This document shows, in pieces, positions 6,864 to 13,847 of a DNA stretch of 17,894 nucleotides (within the stretch, counting starts at the first letter, position 1; each line of letters opens with the position of its first letter). The notes beneath the pieces were generated by a model, which worked only from the letters and a program-made list of their open reading frames with translations, was not told the origin of the DNA and ran no database searches. The stretch comes from Ruminococcus_G sp963594675. Its GTDB lineage: Bacteria; Bacillota; Clostridia; Lachnospirales; Lachnospiraceae. The translations under genes and the position numbers were made by a program. The stretch spans positions 1 through 17,894 of the forward strand of contig CAVBGA010000113.1 of the NCBI GenBank assembly GCA_963594675.1. Reading direction: 5' to 3'.

Positions 6864-7706
6864 TTAAATCACAACGATGATACCACCATTATTTGCATAC
6901 ATGGTACTAACACCTGCCGTATCAAGAATAACCGCTTTTTTTACTTTCATTTTATTCAAAATAGCATCTCGAACAACCTCTGCCCTCTCCGGAGCATTAC
7001 AATGGCAAATCGCCAACACTCGATTGGCACTGTCAGCGGTGCGTTCTACAACATAGTCCACCATTTTCACCAAGGCTTTGTTAATTCCTCGCGCCTGATC
7101 CAATTGACAAATAGTGCCCTCATCTGTGGAACCTAACACCGGTTTAATCTTAAGAGCAGAAGCCACCAATGCCTTTACAGTACCCAAACGTCCGGCTTTT
7201 CTCAAAGTGTCCAGATTCTCTAATACAAAAAAAGTATTCTGGCTGGCAATATAAGCTTCCACAGCTTCTACCAATTCGTCAAAGGGCATATCTGCTTCTT
7301 CACATTCCGCTATCTTCATAGCAATCAGTGTCTCGCCAACAGAAGCAGATTTAGAATTAAAGACATACACTTTTTTTTCTGGATTTTCCTCAAGAATCAT
7401 ATCTTTGGCAAGCATGGCACTATTATATGAGCCACTCAATTCAGAAGAAAGCGTAACTGCATATACATGATCTGCCTGACAGTCAAATGCGCTTCTATAA
7501 GTCTCCGGTGAAGGACATGCGGACTTAGGTGATTCCGGTGATGCCGCAATTTTTTTCAAAAAAGATGCCTGATCAAATGTCTCATCATCCTTAATATCTT
7601 CTCCATCTACTTCAAGTGTCAAAGCAGCTGACTGATATCGTCCATCTGCCTTCATCTCCGGAGTCAACTCTCCGCAACTATCAACAACGATTTTATAATT
7701 CGTCAT
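6864..7706 (-). CDS. DegV family fatty-acid-binding protein
   Basis: This 280-residue protein matches the DegV/FakB family, cytoplasmic proteins that hold a fatty acid. In several Firmicutes FakB partners with the kinase FakA. The sequence shows the family start KIVVDSCGEL (5-14), the SSELSGSYNSA loop that holds the lipid head group, and the NLDTLRKAGRLG segment typical of the second half. No fakA-like kinase gene is nearby, so a FakB role is only possible. I chose the ATG at 7706 because the normal family start falls there and a GGAGG lies upstream, although 12 bases away. A TTG 11 codons earlier has no ribosome site. It follows gltA after about 125 bases with a weak promoter between. Confidence 0.88.
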   Translation of the reverse strand: MTNYKIVVDSCGELTPEMKADGRYQSAALTLEVDGEDIKDDETFDQASFLKKIAASPESPKSACPSPETYRSAFDCQADHVYAVTLSSELSGSYNSAMLAKDMILEENPEKKVYVFNSKSASVGETLIAMKIAECEEADMPFDELVEAVEAYIASQNTFFVLENLDTLRKAGRLGTVKALVASALKIKPVLGSTDEGTICQLDQARGINKALVKMVDYVVERTADSANRVLAICHCNAPERAEVVRDAILNKMKVKKAVILDTAGVSTMYANNGGIIVVI

Positions 7707-7755
7707 ATGTTGTTCATTCCTCCACATAACAGTGTTCAAAGTTAAGTTATCTGTT

Positions 7756-7783
7756 TTTATATTTTACATCAAATAGTTTTCAA
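7756..7783 (-). promoter_or_regulatory. Candidate promoter for degV
   Basis: On the minus strand TTGAAA (7783-7778), a 16-base spacer and TATAAA (7761-7756) lie about 50 bases upstream of the degV start. I see no clear terminator after gltA, so degV may also be read from the gltA transcript. Confidence 0.45.
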
Positions 7784-7830
7784 TACTATATTATACTAAC
7801 ACAGTTATGTGAATTTGGAAAGTTATTTTT

Positions 7831-9204
7831 CTAGCGTTCTTCCACATCCTTAAATTCTCTGTGCGTGCCCACATATTTATAAGCAGGACGGATAATCTTT
7901 CCCGCATTAACCAATTCTTCCAAACGATGGGCACACCAACCAGAAATACGAGCAATCGCAAAAATAGGGGTAAACATCTCTTTAGGAATGCCCAGCATGG
8001 TATAAACAAATCCACTGTAGAAATCCACATTGGCACAAACTGGTTTAAACAGCTTGCGTTTGTTCATAATCAATTCCCCTGCATTCTTCTCCACCAGCTC
8101 ATGAAGATTAAACTCATCCATTAAGCCTTTTTCTTCTGCCAGACTTCTTGCATATTTTTTCAAGATAACGCATCGAGGATCAGACAGTGTGTATACGGCA
8201 TGTCCCATACCATAAATCAAACCGGAATGATCAAATACCTTCTTGTCTAGAATCTGATTCAGATAATCTCTTATGAAGGCTTCATCTGTCCAATCTGGGC
8301 AATTCTTCTTAATATCCTCAAACATATCCTGGACTTTTAGATTCGCACCACCATGTCTCGGGCCCTTCAAAGAGCCAATGGCAGCCGCAATGGCGGAATA
8401 GGTATCCGTTCCACTGGAGGTTACTACATGAGTTGTAAAGGAAGAGTTATTACCACCACCATGCTCTGCATGAAGAATCAATGCGGTATCCAATACCTTC
8501 GCCTCAAGTTCAGTAAACTCCCCATCCTCTCTTAACATATAGAGAATGTTCTCTGCCACAGAAAAGCCTTTTTCAGGATTGCGAATCAATAAGTTCTTAT
8601 CCATTCTAAAATGCTGATAAGCATGGTAAGAATACACCGCAATCAGAGGAATCTTACCAATCAGCTCTAATGATTGACGCAATACATTGGAAATTCCAAT
8701 GTCATCCGGTGCTTCATCGTAAGTATAAAGAGTAAGAATACAACGTTGCAGGGCATTCATAATATTGCCATTAGAAGCCTTCATGACAACGTCACGGATA
8801 AAACGTCCGGACAATTCCTGCATATCTTCCAAAATATTTAAGAAAGACTCCATCTGTTTTTTATCTGGAAGTCCACCAAACATAAGAAGATATGTCACTT
8901 CCTCAAATCCAAATTTTCTATCCTTATAGCTCTCAATCAGATCCATAACATTATAGCCCTGAAAATAAAGACGTCCATCAGAAGGAATCTTTCTTCCATC
9001 CACCATATCATAGGCCACAACATCAGAAATTTCTGTAAGTCCTGTAAGAACACCTTTACCGTTAGAATCACGGAGTCCACGTTTTACGTCATACTCCTGA
9101 TAGAGGTTGGGATTAATCTTACCAGATAACATGCAATACTTTAATAATTCTTCAAAATCCTGCCTTTTAATGATGTCATTCGTTCCATGCTTATGTATTT
9201 CCAT
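7831..9204 (-). CDS. gltA: Citrate synthase (citrate/2-methylcitrate synthase family)
   Basis: This enzyme condenses acetyl-CoA with oxaloacetate to form citrate, feeding glutamate synthesis in fermenting clostridia. The 457-residue protein has LHAEHGGGNNSS (244-255, H248), SLKGPRHGGAN (278-288, H284), GMGHAVYT (332-339, catalytic H335) and the catalytic aspartate D394 in ANVDFYSG. It is longer than Bacillus CitZ (about 370) because of an N-terminal extension, a length I associate with Lachnospiraceae forms. From sequence alone I cannot exclude 2-methylcitrate synthase activity. The start at 9204 has GGGAGGAG upstream; an in-frame ATG five codons earlier overlaps that site. Aconitase and isocitrate dehydrogenase genes are not in the window. 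Confidence 0.92.
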   Translation of the reverse strand: MEIHKHGTNDIIKRQDFEELLKYCMLSGKINPNLYQEYDVKRGLRDSNGKGVLTGLTEISDVVAYDMVDGRKIPSDGRLYFQGYNVMDLIESYKDRKFGFEEVTYLLMFGGLPDKKQMESFLNILEDMQELSGRFIRDVVMKASNGNIMNALQRCILTLYTYDEAPDDIGISNVLRQSLELIGKIPLIAVYSYHAYQHFRMDKNLLIRNPEKGFSVAENILYMLREDGEFTELEAKVLDTALILHAEHGGGNNSSFTTHVVTSSGTDTYSAIAAAIGSLKGPRHGGANLKVQDMFEDIKKNCPDWTDEAFIRDYLNQILDKKVFDHSGLIYGMGHAVYTLSDPRCVILKKYARSLAEEKGLMDEFNLHELVEKNAGELIMNKRKLFKPVCANVDFYSGFVYTMLGIPKEMFTPIFAIARISGWCAHRLEELVNAGKIIRPAYKYVGTHREFKDVEER

Positions 9205-9252
9205 TCTATCTCCTCCCATAAAAATGTAGGGTTTTTACCGTAATTGTGACCT

Positions 9253-9281
9253 ATTATACTGGAAAGCCAGTGATTTTTCAA
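9253..9281 (-). promoter_or_regulatory. Sigma-A promoter of gltA
   Basis: On the minus strand TTGAAA (9281-9276), a 17-base spacer and a perfect TATAAT (9258-9253) lie about 50 bases upstream of gltA. The remainder of the gap to 9440 is AT-rich and I see no further gene or strong hairpin in it. Confidence 0.8.
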
Positions 9282-9440
9282 TAGCATTCCCTAGACTTTG
9301 CAAGTTCTTTGTGTATTTCTGTCATTTTTCACTGTTTTTTCTAGAAAGTTAATGGTTCATTTGAAAGTTTTTCATTATTTGATTTCACTCTCTTACTAAT
9401 TGCCTGCTTACATGGACTGATAAAATCGTTTTTTCTATAT

Positions 9441-9470
9441 TTGACTTACCCATTAGCTCCGTGGTAAAGT
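9441..9470 (+). promoter_or_regulatory. Promoter of the DUF5721-like gene
   Basis: TTGACT (9441-9446), an 18-base spacer and TAAAGT (9465-9470) with a TGG extended -10 form a likely sigma-A promoter. The start site would fall near 9477, at the ribosome site itself, so the leader would be only about 16 bases. Confidence 0.6.
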
Positions 9471-9492
9471 TTCTTTGAAGGAGAAGAATCCT

Positions 9493-9996
9493 ATGAAAGC
9501 ATTTCTAATTACCGAAATTCGAGATTTCATGACAAAACTATTACTCAAAGACTGCTTTGATGATTTTCGCTTACTAGAATTAAGTGTAACTACCCATATA
9601 AGTTATCATATTGACGGCAAAGAACATCCTGCCTACTACGATACTACCGAAAATGAATCTTCAAAAGATCAGCAGGAAGATCATGTATCTTGGAAAAAGC
9701 TCCGTCCTCTCTGCTACTCTTTGATTCGGGGAAAACACACACCTCTTCAAATGAAAATCGTCTTTATGCAAAACCGCAAATACATCGAAGAGATGCTTGC
9801 ACACACTTCCCTTAACTTTGATCCTCAGGATATTAAAGGGCTCTATCTAAACTGCCAATTTGACCATGGTGCACTCATTTGCACAAGTGGAAGTTCCTTG
9901 GGGATATTTACCATGGATAAAAGTCTGGATTATGCCTGGGATAACTGGATAGAAAATTTCTTTAAAGAAAATCAAATTGATTATAGTGAAGCTTAA
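9493..9996 (+). CDS. Conserved protein of unknown function, DUF5721-like
   Basis: The 167-residue protein begins MKAFLITEIRDFMTKLLLKDCFDDF. It contains a segment on the theme 'W..LRPLCYSLIRGKHTPLQMKIVF', a middle 'LNFDPQDIKGLYLNCQF', and ends with 'LGIFTMDKSLDYAWDNWIENFF'. This pattern agrees with my memory of DUF5721, a Lachnospiraceae family of about 165 residues with no known role. There is no signal peptide, membrane helix or catalytic motif, so it is probably cytoplasmic. The ATG at 9493 has GAAGGAG nine bases upstream; an in-frame TTG six codons earlier sits within that site. It is a single-gene unit between its own promoter and a terminator, pointing away from gltA and toward htpG. Confidence 0.85.
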   Translation: MKAFLITEIRDFMTKLLLKDCFDDFRLLELSVTTHISYHIDGKEHPAYYDTTENESSKDQQEDHVSWKKLRPLCYSLIRGKHTPLQMKIVFMQNRKYIEEMLAHTSLNFDPQDIKGLYLNCQFDHGALICTSGSSLGIFTMDKSLDYAWDNWIENFFKENQIDYSEA

Positions 9997-10034
9997 AAAG
10001 CGTCGGTGACACTAACTTTGTCATCGACGCTTTT
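9996..10034. terminator. Bidirectional terminator between DUF5721-like gene and htpG
   Basis: AAAAGCGTCGGTGAC (9996-10010) pairs with GTCATCGACGCTTTT (10020-10034) with one G-T pair. T-rich sequence follows on the plus strand and five T residues follow on the minus strand. It starts at the stop codon of the plus-strand gene and lies about 40 bases after the htpG stop, so it can serve both. Confidence 0.9.
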
Positions 10035-10073
10035 ATTATCGTATAGGAAACTCTTTATTATACCCTGCTTGAC

Positions 10074-12143
10074 TTACTCTTTTGTAAGAAGAAGCATAAT
10101 TTTATTACTTCTTTCAATAAACTGAGTCATCTGCTCAGGAGATAATTGACTATGACTCATCATAGCCAGATCATAGAGCTGTTTACAAATCATCTCTGTA
10201 GTATCTCCCTCTTTATGTGCCTCCACATACTGAACTAGAGGATGAGCTGCATTAAGAATCAGTGTTACCTGTGTATCAGAGAACATAGCTGGATCCATGC
10301 CATACATTTTCATCATATCCTGCATTCTTCTATTATCTTCTGCAAGAGTCATCATAGAAGAAACACTCTCATCTTTTAATTTTTCTACCTTTACAGTCAG
10401 ATTGTCTTTTCCAGTCACCTTTCTGAACAGTTCTTCCATACTCTTGGTAAGCTCTGTCATATCTGTGTCGTCATCTGATTTCATACTAGAAGACAAATCA
10501 GCATCGATTCTCTGGAAATGTACATCTTCTCTCTTCTGTTCTACATGAGAAATAAATGCTGTATCAATATTATGTTTCAAGAGTACAGCATCCATTCCCT
10601 CTCGACGGAACATATTAATGTACTGACTTTGCTGGATTTCATCTGTTACATAGAAGATATCTGTCTTTTCTACTTCTTTATCTTTCTCATTCTCATTTTC
10701 TGTCTGAGCGTCAGCAGTTGTCTCCTCACTGTCCGTCTCAACCTTTTCCTCTTCCGGTTTCTTATTCTCATCAAGGCAATCCTGAAGAGTCAGATATTTG
10801 CCATCCAGGTTTTTGAAAAGTATATAATCCATCATGCGGTCTGAGAATTTTCCATCTCTAACGCAACCGAATTTTACAAATGGACTGATGTCATCCCAGC
10901 AAGCTTCATAGGAATCCCGAGCTGTCTTGAACATTCCTGCTAATTTGTCTGCCACTTTCTTGCTGATATACTCAGAAATTTTCTTTACAGAGCCATCATT
11001 CTGAAGAGCACTTCTTGAAACATTCAAAGGAAGATCCGGGCAATCAATTACACCCTTGAGAAGCATCAGGAAATCCGGGATAACTTCTTTAATATTATCA
11101 GCAATGAATACCTGATTATTATACAGTTTAATTTTTCCTTCGATAGAATCATATTCCGTATTGATCTTCGGGAAATATAGGATTCCTTTCAAATTAAAGG
11201 GATAATCTGTATTCAAATGAATCCAGAAGAGGGGCTCCTTATAATCCATAAAGACTTTACGATAAAATTCTTTATAATCCTCATCAGAGCACTCATTGGG
11301 ATGTTTCATCCACAGAGGAGCTGTATCACTGAGAGATACAGGACGCTTATTGATTTTAACCTGATCTTTAGCAGGAGAAACTTCGACGATTTCTTTTTCA
11401 CCTTTTTCGTTTTCTTTCTCCTCAGTTTTCGCATCTTCGTGGATATGCTCCACAACGACATCATCATCTCTTAACTCACTCTCATCAATTGTCTCATATT
11501 CCTGCTCTGCATTTGCCTTTGATAAAAATATTTCCACAGGCATAAAAGAACAATATTTCTCAATAATCTCACGAGCGCGATATTCATTAGCAAACTCCAG
11601 ACAATCCTCATTCAAGAACAAAGTAATCTCTGTTCCTACTGTCTCTTTGTTTCCTTCGCCAATCTCATATTCAATACCGCCATCACATGCCCAATGTACA
11701 GGAGTGGCATCTTTTTTCCATGAAAGTGTCTCAATCTGCACCTCATCAGCTACCATGAAAGCAGAATAAAATCCCAAACCGAAATGTCCAATAATCTGAT
11801 CATCATTGGTTTTATCTTTATATTGCTCCAAAAACTGTGTTGCACCAGAAAATGCAATCTTAGCAATATATTCCTCTACCTCTTCTGCCGTCATTCCCAG
11901 ACCTGTATCAATAAATTTTAAAGTCTTTTCTTCAGGATTTACAATTACCTCAATTTTACTTTTATAATCATCAGGTAAATCATATTCCCCCATAATTTCC
12001 AATTTCTTTAATTTTGTGATTGCATCACAACCATTGGATATCAATTCTCTGAAGAAAATATCATGATCGGAATAAAGCCATTTTTTTATTATCGGAAATA
12101 TATTGTCGCTATCAATTGACAAATTACCTTTTTTTACTGCCAT
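10074..12143 (-). CDS. htpG: Molecular chaperone HtpG (Hsp90)
   Basis: HtpG is the bacterial Hsp90, an ATP-driven cytoplasmic dimer that remodels client proteins. The N-terminal ATPase shows FRELISNGCDA (31-41, with E33 and N37; most homologues have NASDA), DTGLGMT (79-85) and GHFGLGFYSAFMVAD (119-133). The middle domain has LNVSRSALQ with R377. At 689 residues it is longer than the usual 620-640. Extra length lies in a charged segment at about 217-264 between the N and middle domains and an acidic one at about 458-493. The C-terminal dimerisation part is complete. The ATG has AAGGAGG eight bases upstream. A sigma-A promoter and a perfect CIRCE operator lie ahead, so HrcA repression is expected. 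It is monocistronic. Confidence 0.97.
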   Translation of the reverse strand: MAVKKGNLSIDSDNIFPIIKKWLYSDHDIFFRELISNGCDAITKLKKLEIMGEYDLPDDYKSKIEVIVNPEEKTLKFIDTGLGMTAEEVEEYIAKIAFSGATQFLEQYKDKTNDDQIIGHFGLGFYSAFMVADEVQIETLSWKKDATPVHWACDGGIEYEIGEGNKETVGTEITLFLNEDCLEFANEYRAREIIEKYCSFMPVEIFLSKANAEQEYETIDESELRDDDVVVEHIHEDAKTEEKENEKGEKEIVEVSPAKDQVKINKRPVSLSDTAPLWMKHPNECSDEDYKEFYRKVFMDYKEPLFWIHLNTDYPFNLKGILYFPKINTEYDSIEGKIKLYNNQVFIADNIKEVIPDFLMLLKGVIDCPDLPLNVSRSALQNDGSVKKISEYISKKVADKLAGMFKTARDSYEACWDDISPFVKFGCVRDGKFSDRMMDYILFKNLDGKYLTLQDCLDENKKPEEEKVETDSEETTADAQTENENEKDKEVEKTDIFYVTDEIQQSQYINMFRREGMDAVLLKHNIDTAFISHVEQKREDVHFQRIDADLSSSMKSDDDTDMTELTKSMEELFRKVTGKDNLTVKVEKLKDESVSSMMTLAEDNRRMQDMMKMYGMDPAMFSDTQVTLILNAAHPLVQYVEAHKEGDTTEMICKQLYDLAMMSHSQLSPEQMTQFIERSNKIMLLLTKE

Positions 12144-12193
12144 TTTGATTGCCTCCTTTTACATAATTCACATAAAAATTTCTTTACTAAGAA

Positions 12194-12222
12194 ATATTAA
12201 TACCCCCTAGTGGAAAAGTCAA
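12194..12222 (-). promoter_or_regulatory. Sigma-A promoter of htpG
   Basis: On the minus strand TTGACT (12222-12217), a 17-base spacer and TAATAT (12199-12194) form a good promoter. Its -35 lies eight bases past the CIRCE operator, so bound HrcA would block polymerase access. Confidence 0.85.
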
Positions 12223-12229
12223 GAAAAAA

Positions 12230-12256
12230 TTAGCACTCATCAAAAATGAGTGCTAA
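12230..12256. promoter_or_regulatory. CIRCE heat-shock operator (HrcA binding site)
   Basis: TTAGCACTC (12230-12238), nine bases, and GAGTGCTAA (12248-12256) match the CIRCE consensus exactly. CIRCE binds the repressor HrcA, which loses activity on heat shock. It normally controls groESL and the hrcA-grpE-dnaK operon; here it sits just ahead of the htpG promoter. On the minus strand the arms extend to 11 pairs and six T residues follow, so the transcript of this element can form a terminator-like hairpin. Confidence 0.96.
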
Positions 12257-12307
12257 TAATGTAAACGCTGTCTATTTATGTAGATTTCTTCAAAAAAGAG
12301 ATGGCTT

Positions 12308-12577
12308 TTATCCTTCCACAATTAAATAGCGGCCATCCGGAATCGGAAAGACTTCCGCTGCCCCTTCCAAATCGTCGTCAGACATTCCACTAACATCCAT
12401 TCCGGACTCATCCAGATACTCTCTCACCTCGCCAATAGATTCCACTACAATTGCCATGCAATCCTCTAGAAAGGCCTCCGCACCTTCCTGAGAATCCGCC
12501 ACATTTTCATCAAACAACTGTCCCTGTAATTTTAAAAATGCATTAAGACATTCTTCATCATATTCCTGATTTCCCAT
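12308..12577 (-). CDS. Small acidic protein of unknown function
   Basis: I do not recognise this 89-residue protein. It is strongly acidic, with Asp and Glu spread throughout and very few Lys or Arg, and has no membrane helix or signal peptide. The first half looks helical (ECLNAFLKLQGQLF, AEAFLEDCMAIVVESIGEVREYL); the last part, VFPIPDGRYLIVEG, could be a strand. It has two cysteines, C11 and C40, and no metal or catalytic motif. The ATG at 12577 has a GGAGG site, and the upstream phosphatase stop is only two bases away, so the two genes are translated from one message. It may be an accessory to the phosphatase, but nothing shows that directly. Confidence 0.75.
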   Translation of the reverse strand: MGNQEYDEECLNAFLKLQGQLFDENVADSQEGAEAFLEDCMAIVVESIGEVREYLDESGMDVSGMSDDDLEGAAEVFPIPDGRYLIVEG

Positions 12578-12579
12578 GT

Positions 12580-13269
12580 TTACCTCCCTATTTTCTCCAA
12601 AGCATTTTTCTCTTTGCAGAAGCTTAAAATTTCTTCTGGATTTGATACGATAAGTTTTGCATCATGTTCTGCTAATTCCTGCCTGTCTCTGAATCCCCAG
12701 AGTACACCTATAGAAAACATACCTGCTGCATTCCCTGTATCCATATCAGTTCCAGTATCTCCTACATATAGACATTCTTCAGGATGCACCTTTAACTCTC
12801 TTGCAATAGCCAAAGCCCCTTTCGGAGATGGTTTTCTATCAGCATCAGACTGCAAGCCCCTAACCATTTTAAAATAGTTTTCTCCATAAACCCCTTGCAC
12901 TGCTCTAAGTGCAGCTTCATGAGGCTTATTACTCAAAACTGCCAAGGAAAGTCCCTCTTTCTTCAATGCCGACATTAATTCTGGAACGCCCTTACAGGCT
13001 TTCACTTGATAAAGAGAATTCTGTGAAAACAACTCATTATAGCGTGTCACAGCCTGATTCAGCAATCCCCTAGGTGCCCCTGCTCTTTTCAAGCAACGAG
13101 TCATAAGCATTCTTCCCCCATCTCCGGAAAAATAGCGATAATCATCTACAGGAAATGGCGGCAATGACAATTCCTTCAGCACTAGATTTGATACATATGC
13201 AATAGATTCTAATGTATTCATAATCGTACCATCCAAGTCAAATATACATGCTTTAAACATAATCCTCAT
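12580..13269 (-). CDS. HAD-superfamily phosphatase, phosphoglycolate phosphatase-like
   Basis: The 229-residue protein has all four HAD motifs: DLDGT (D11 nucleophile, D13), LSNKP (S113), the lysine K146 in RKPSPKG, and VGDTGTDMDTG with D171 and D175. The helical cap between motifs 1 and 2 fits the Gph/PGMB-type subfamily. It is probably a soluble phosphatase acting on a small phosphorylated metabolite; the substrate cannot be named from sequence. The start is uncertain: the ATG at 13269 lies four bases after GGAG, while the ATG at 13260 would give the more usual MFKACIFDLDGT. It is the first gene of a two-gene unit with a small acidic protein, under a good promoter. Confidence 0.88.
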   Translation of the reverse strand: MRIMFKACIFDLDGTIMNTLESIAYVSNLVLKELSLPPFPVDDYRYFSGDGGRMLMTRCLKRAGAPRGLLNQAVTRYNELFSQNSLYQVKACKGVPELMSALKKEGLSLAVLSNKPHEAALRAVQGVYGENYFKMVRGLQSDADRKPSPKGALAIARELKVHPEECLYVGDTGTDMDTGNAAGMFSIGVLWGFRDRQELAEHDAKLIVSNPEEILSFCKEKNALEKIGR

Positions 13270-13323
13270 CCCACTCCTGTAGTTTATTCATGCAATCCCT
13301 TAAATATCTTTTTTATATAATTT

Positions 13324-13352
13324 AGTATACCTTTCCCAGAAATACATGGCAA
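13324..13352 (-). promoter_or_regulatory. Sigma-A promoter of the HAD phosphatase unit
   Basis: On the minus strand TTGCCA (13352-13347), a 17-base spacer and TATACT (13329-13324) lie about 55 bases upstream of the phosphatase start. It is divergent from the acidic-tail gene at 13459. Confidence 0.75.
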
Positions 13353-13458
13353 TCATCTTTCAAACATTTTCCAAATTTTCTATTTTTATTTTCTATCTTC
13401 CTTTTTTTCTAAAAAAGTATTACAATAATCTTAATTCGAGAAAAAAGGAGAATAAATT

Positions 13459-13761
13459 ATGCGCAATAATACAGTCGTTAAAGTTCTGGCTGCACTGACT
13501 GCACTTGGTGCTCTGATTGGGGTTTTAGTAATTTTGGTTAAAAAATTCCTAGGCAATTCCGACGAAGATGAATTCTTTGAGGATGATGATGATTTTGAAG
13601 ATGACGAGGATTTTACTCCCGTAGAACGCAACTACACAACCTTAACCGGTGAGGAAATTGAGACTACTAAAGCAGATGAAGAAAAAGCTCCTGAAGATGA
13701 GTCCAACACATCTGAAGGAGATAGCACAGAAGAAAGCTCTTCTGACTCTGAAGCTGAATAA
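13459..13761 (+). CDS. Single-pass membrane protein with acidic tail
   Basis: This 100-residue protein has no family I recognise. One hydrophobic helix (about residues 7-27, VKVLAALTALGALIGVLVILV) is followed by KK and a very acidic stretch at 34-51 rich in Asp, Glu and Phe, then a Thr/Glu/Ser-rich tail. The helix could be a membrane anchor or an uncleaved signal. The basic end after the helix (VKKF) suggests the tail may lie inside the cell, unlike the Ser/Asp-tail protein at 6365-6778. The ATG has an AAAAAAGGAG site eight bases upstream. A possible -10 (TACAAT, 13421-13426) lies ahead without a good -35. It stands alone and ends at a strong terminator. Confidence 0.8.
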   Translation: MRNNTVVKVLAALTALGALIGVLVILVKKFLGNSDEDEFFEDDDDFEDDEDFTPVERNYTTLTGEEIETTKADEEKAPEDESNTSEGDSTEESSSDSEAE

Positions 13762-13802
13762 GTTTCCAAAAGGACAAGTAATTAAGCTAGTCTTTATGGA
13801 TG

Positions 13803-13830
13803 AAAAAAAGGAGCCTAGGCTCCTTTTTTT
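13803..13830. terminator. Bidirectional terminator between acidic-tail gene and glnS
   Basis: The palindrome GGAGCCTAGGCTCC (13810-13823) is flanked by seven A residues on the left and seven T residues on the right. It forms an intrinsic terminator in both directions. It lies about 40 bases after the plus-strand gene and 18 bases after the glnS stop. Confidence 0.92.
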
Positions 13831-13847
13831 CTACTTCTGCTAATAAT

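Noticed and set aside
9290..9440. Possible small RNA or hairpin in the gltA upstream gap
   Set aside because: Only short, broken TAATG/CATTA-type pairings occur in AT-rich DNA, with no promoter-terminator pair.
12290..12307. Terminator directly after the small acidic protein gene
   Set aside because: Only a five-pair A/T-rich stem (AAAAG/CTTTT) precedes the T-run, too weak; the CIRCE hairpin is a better candidate.
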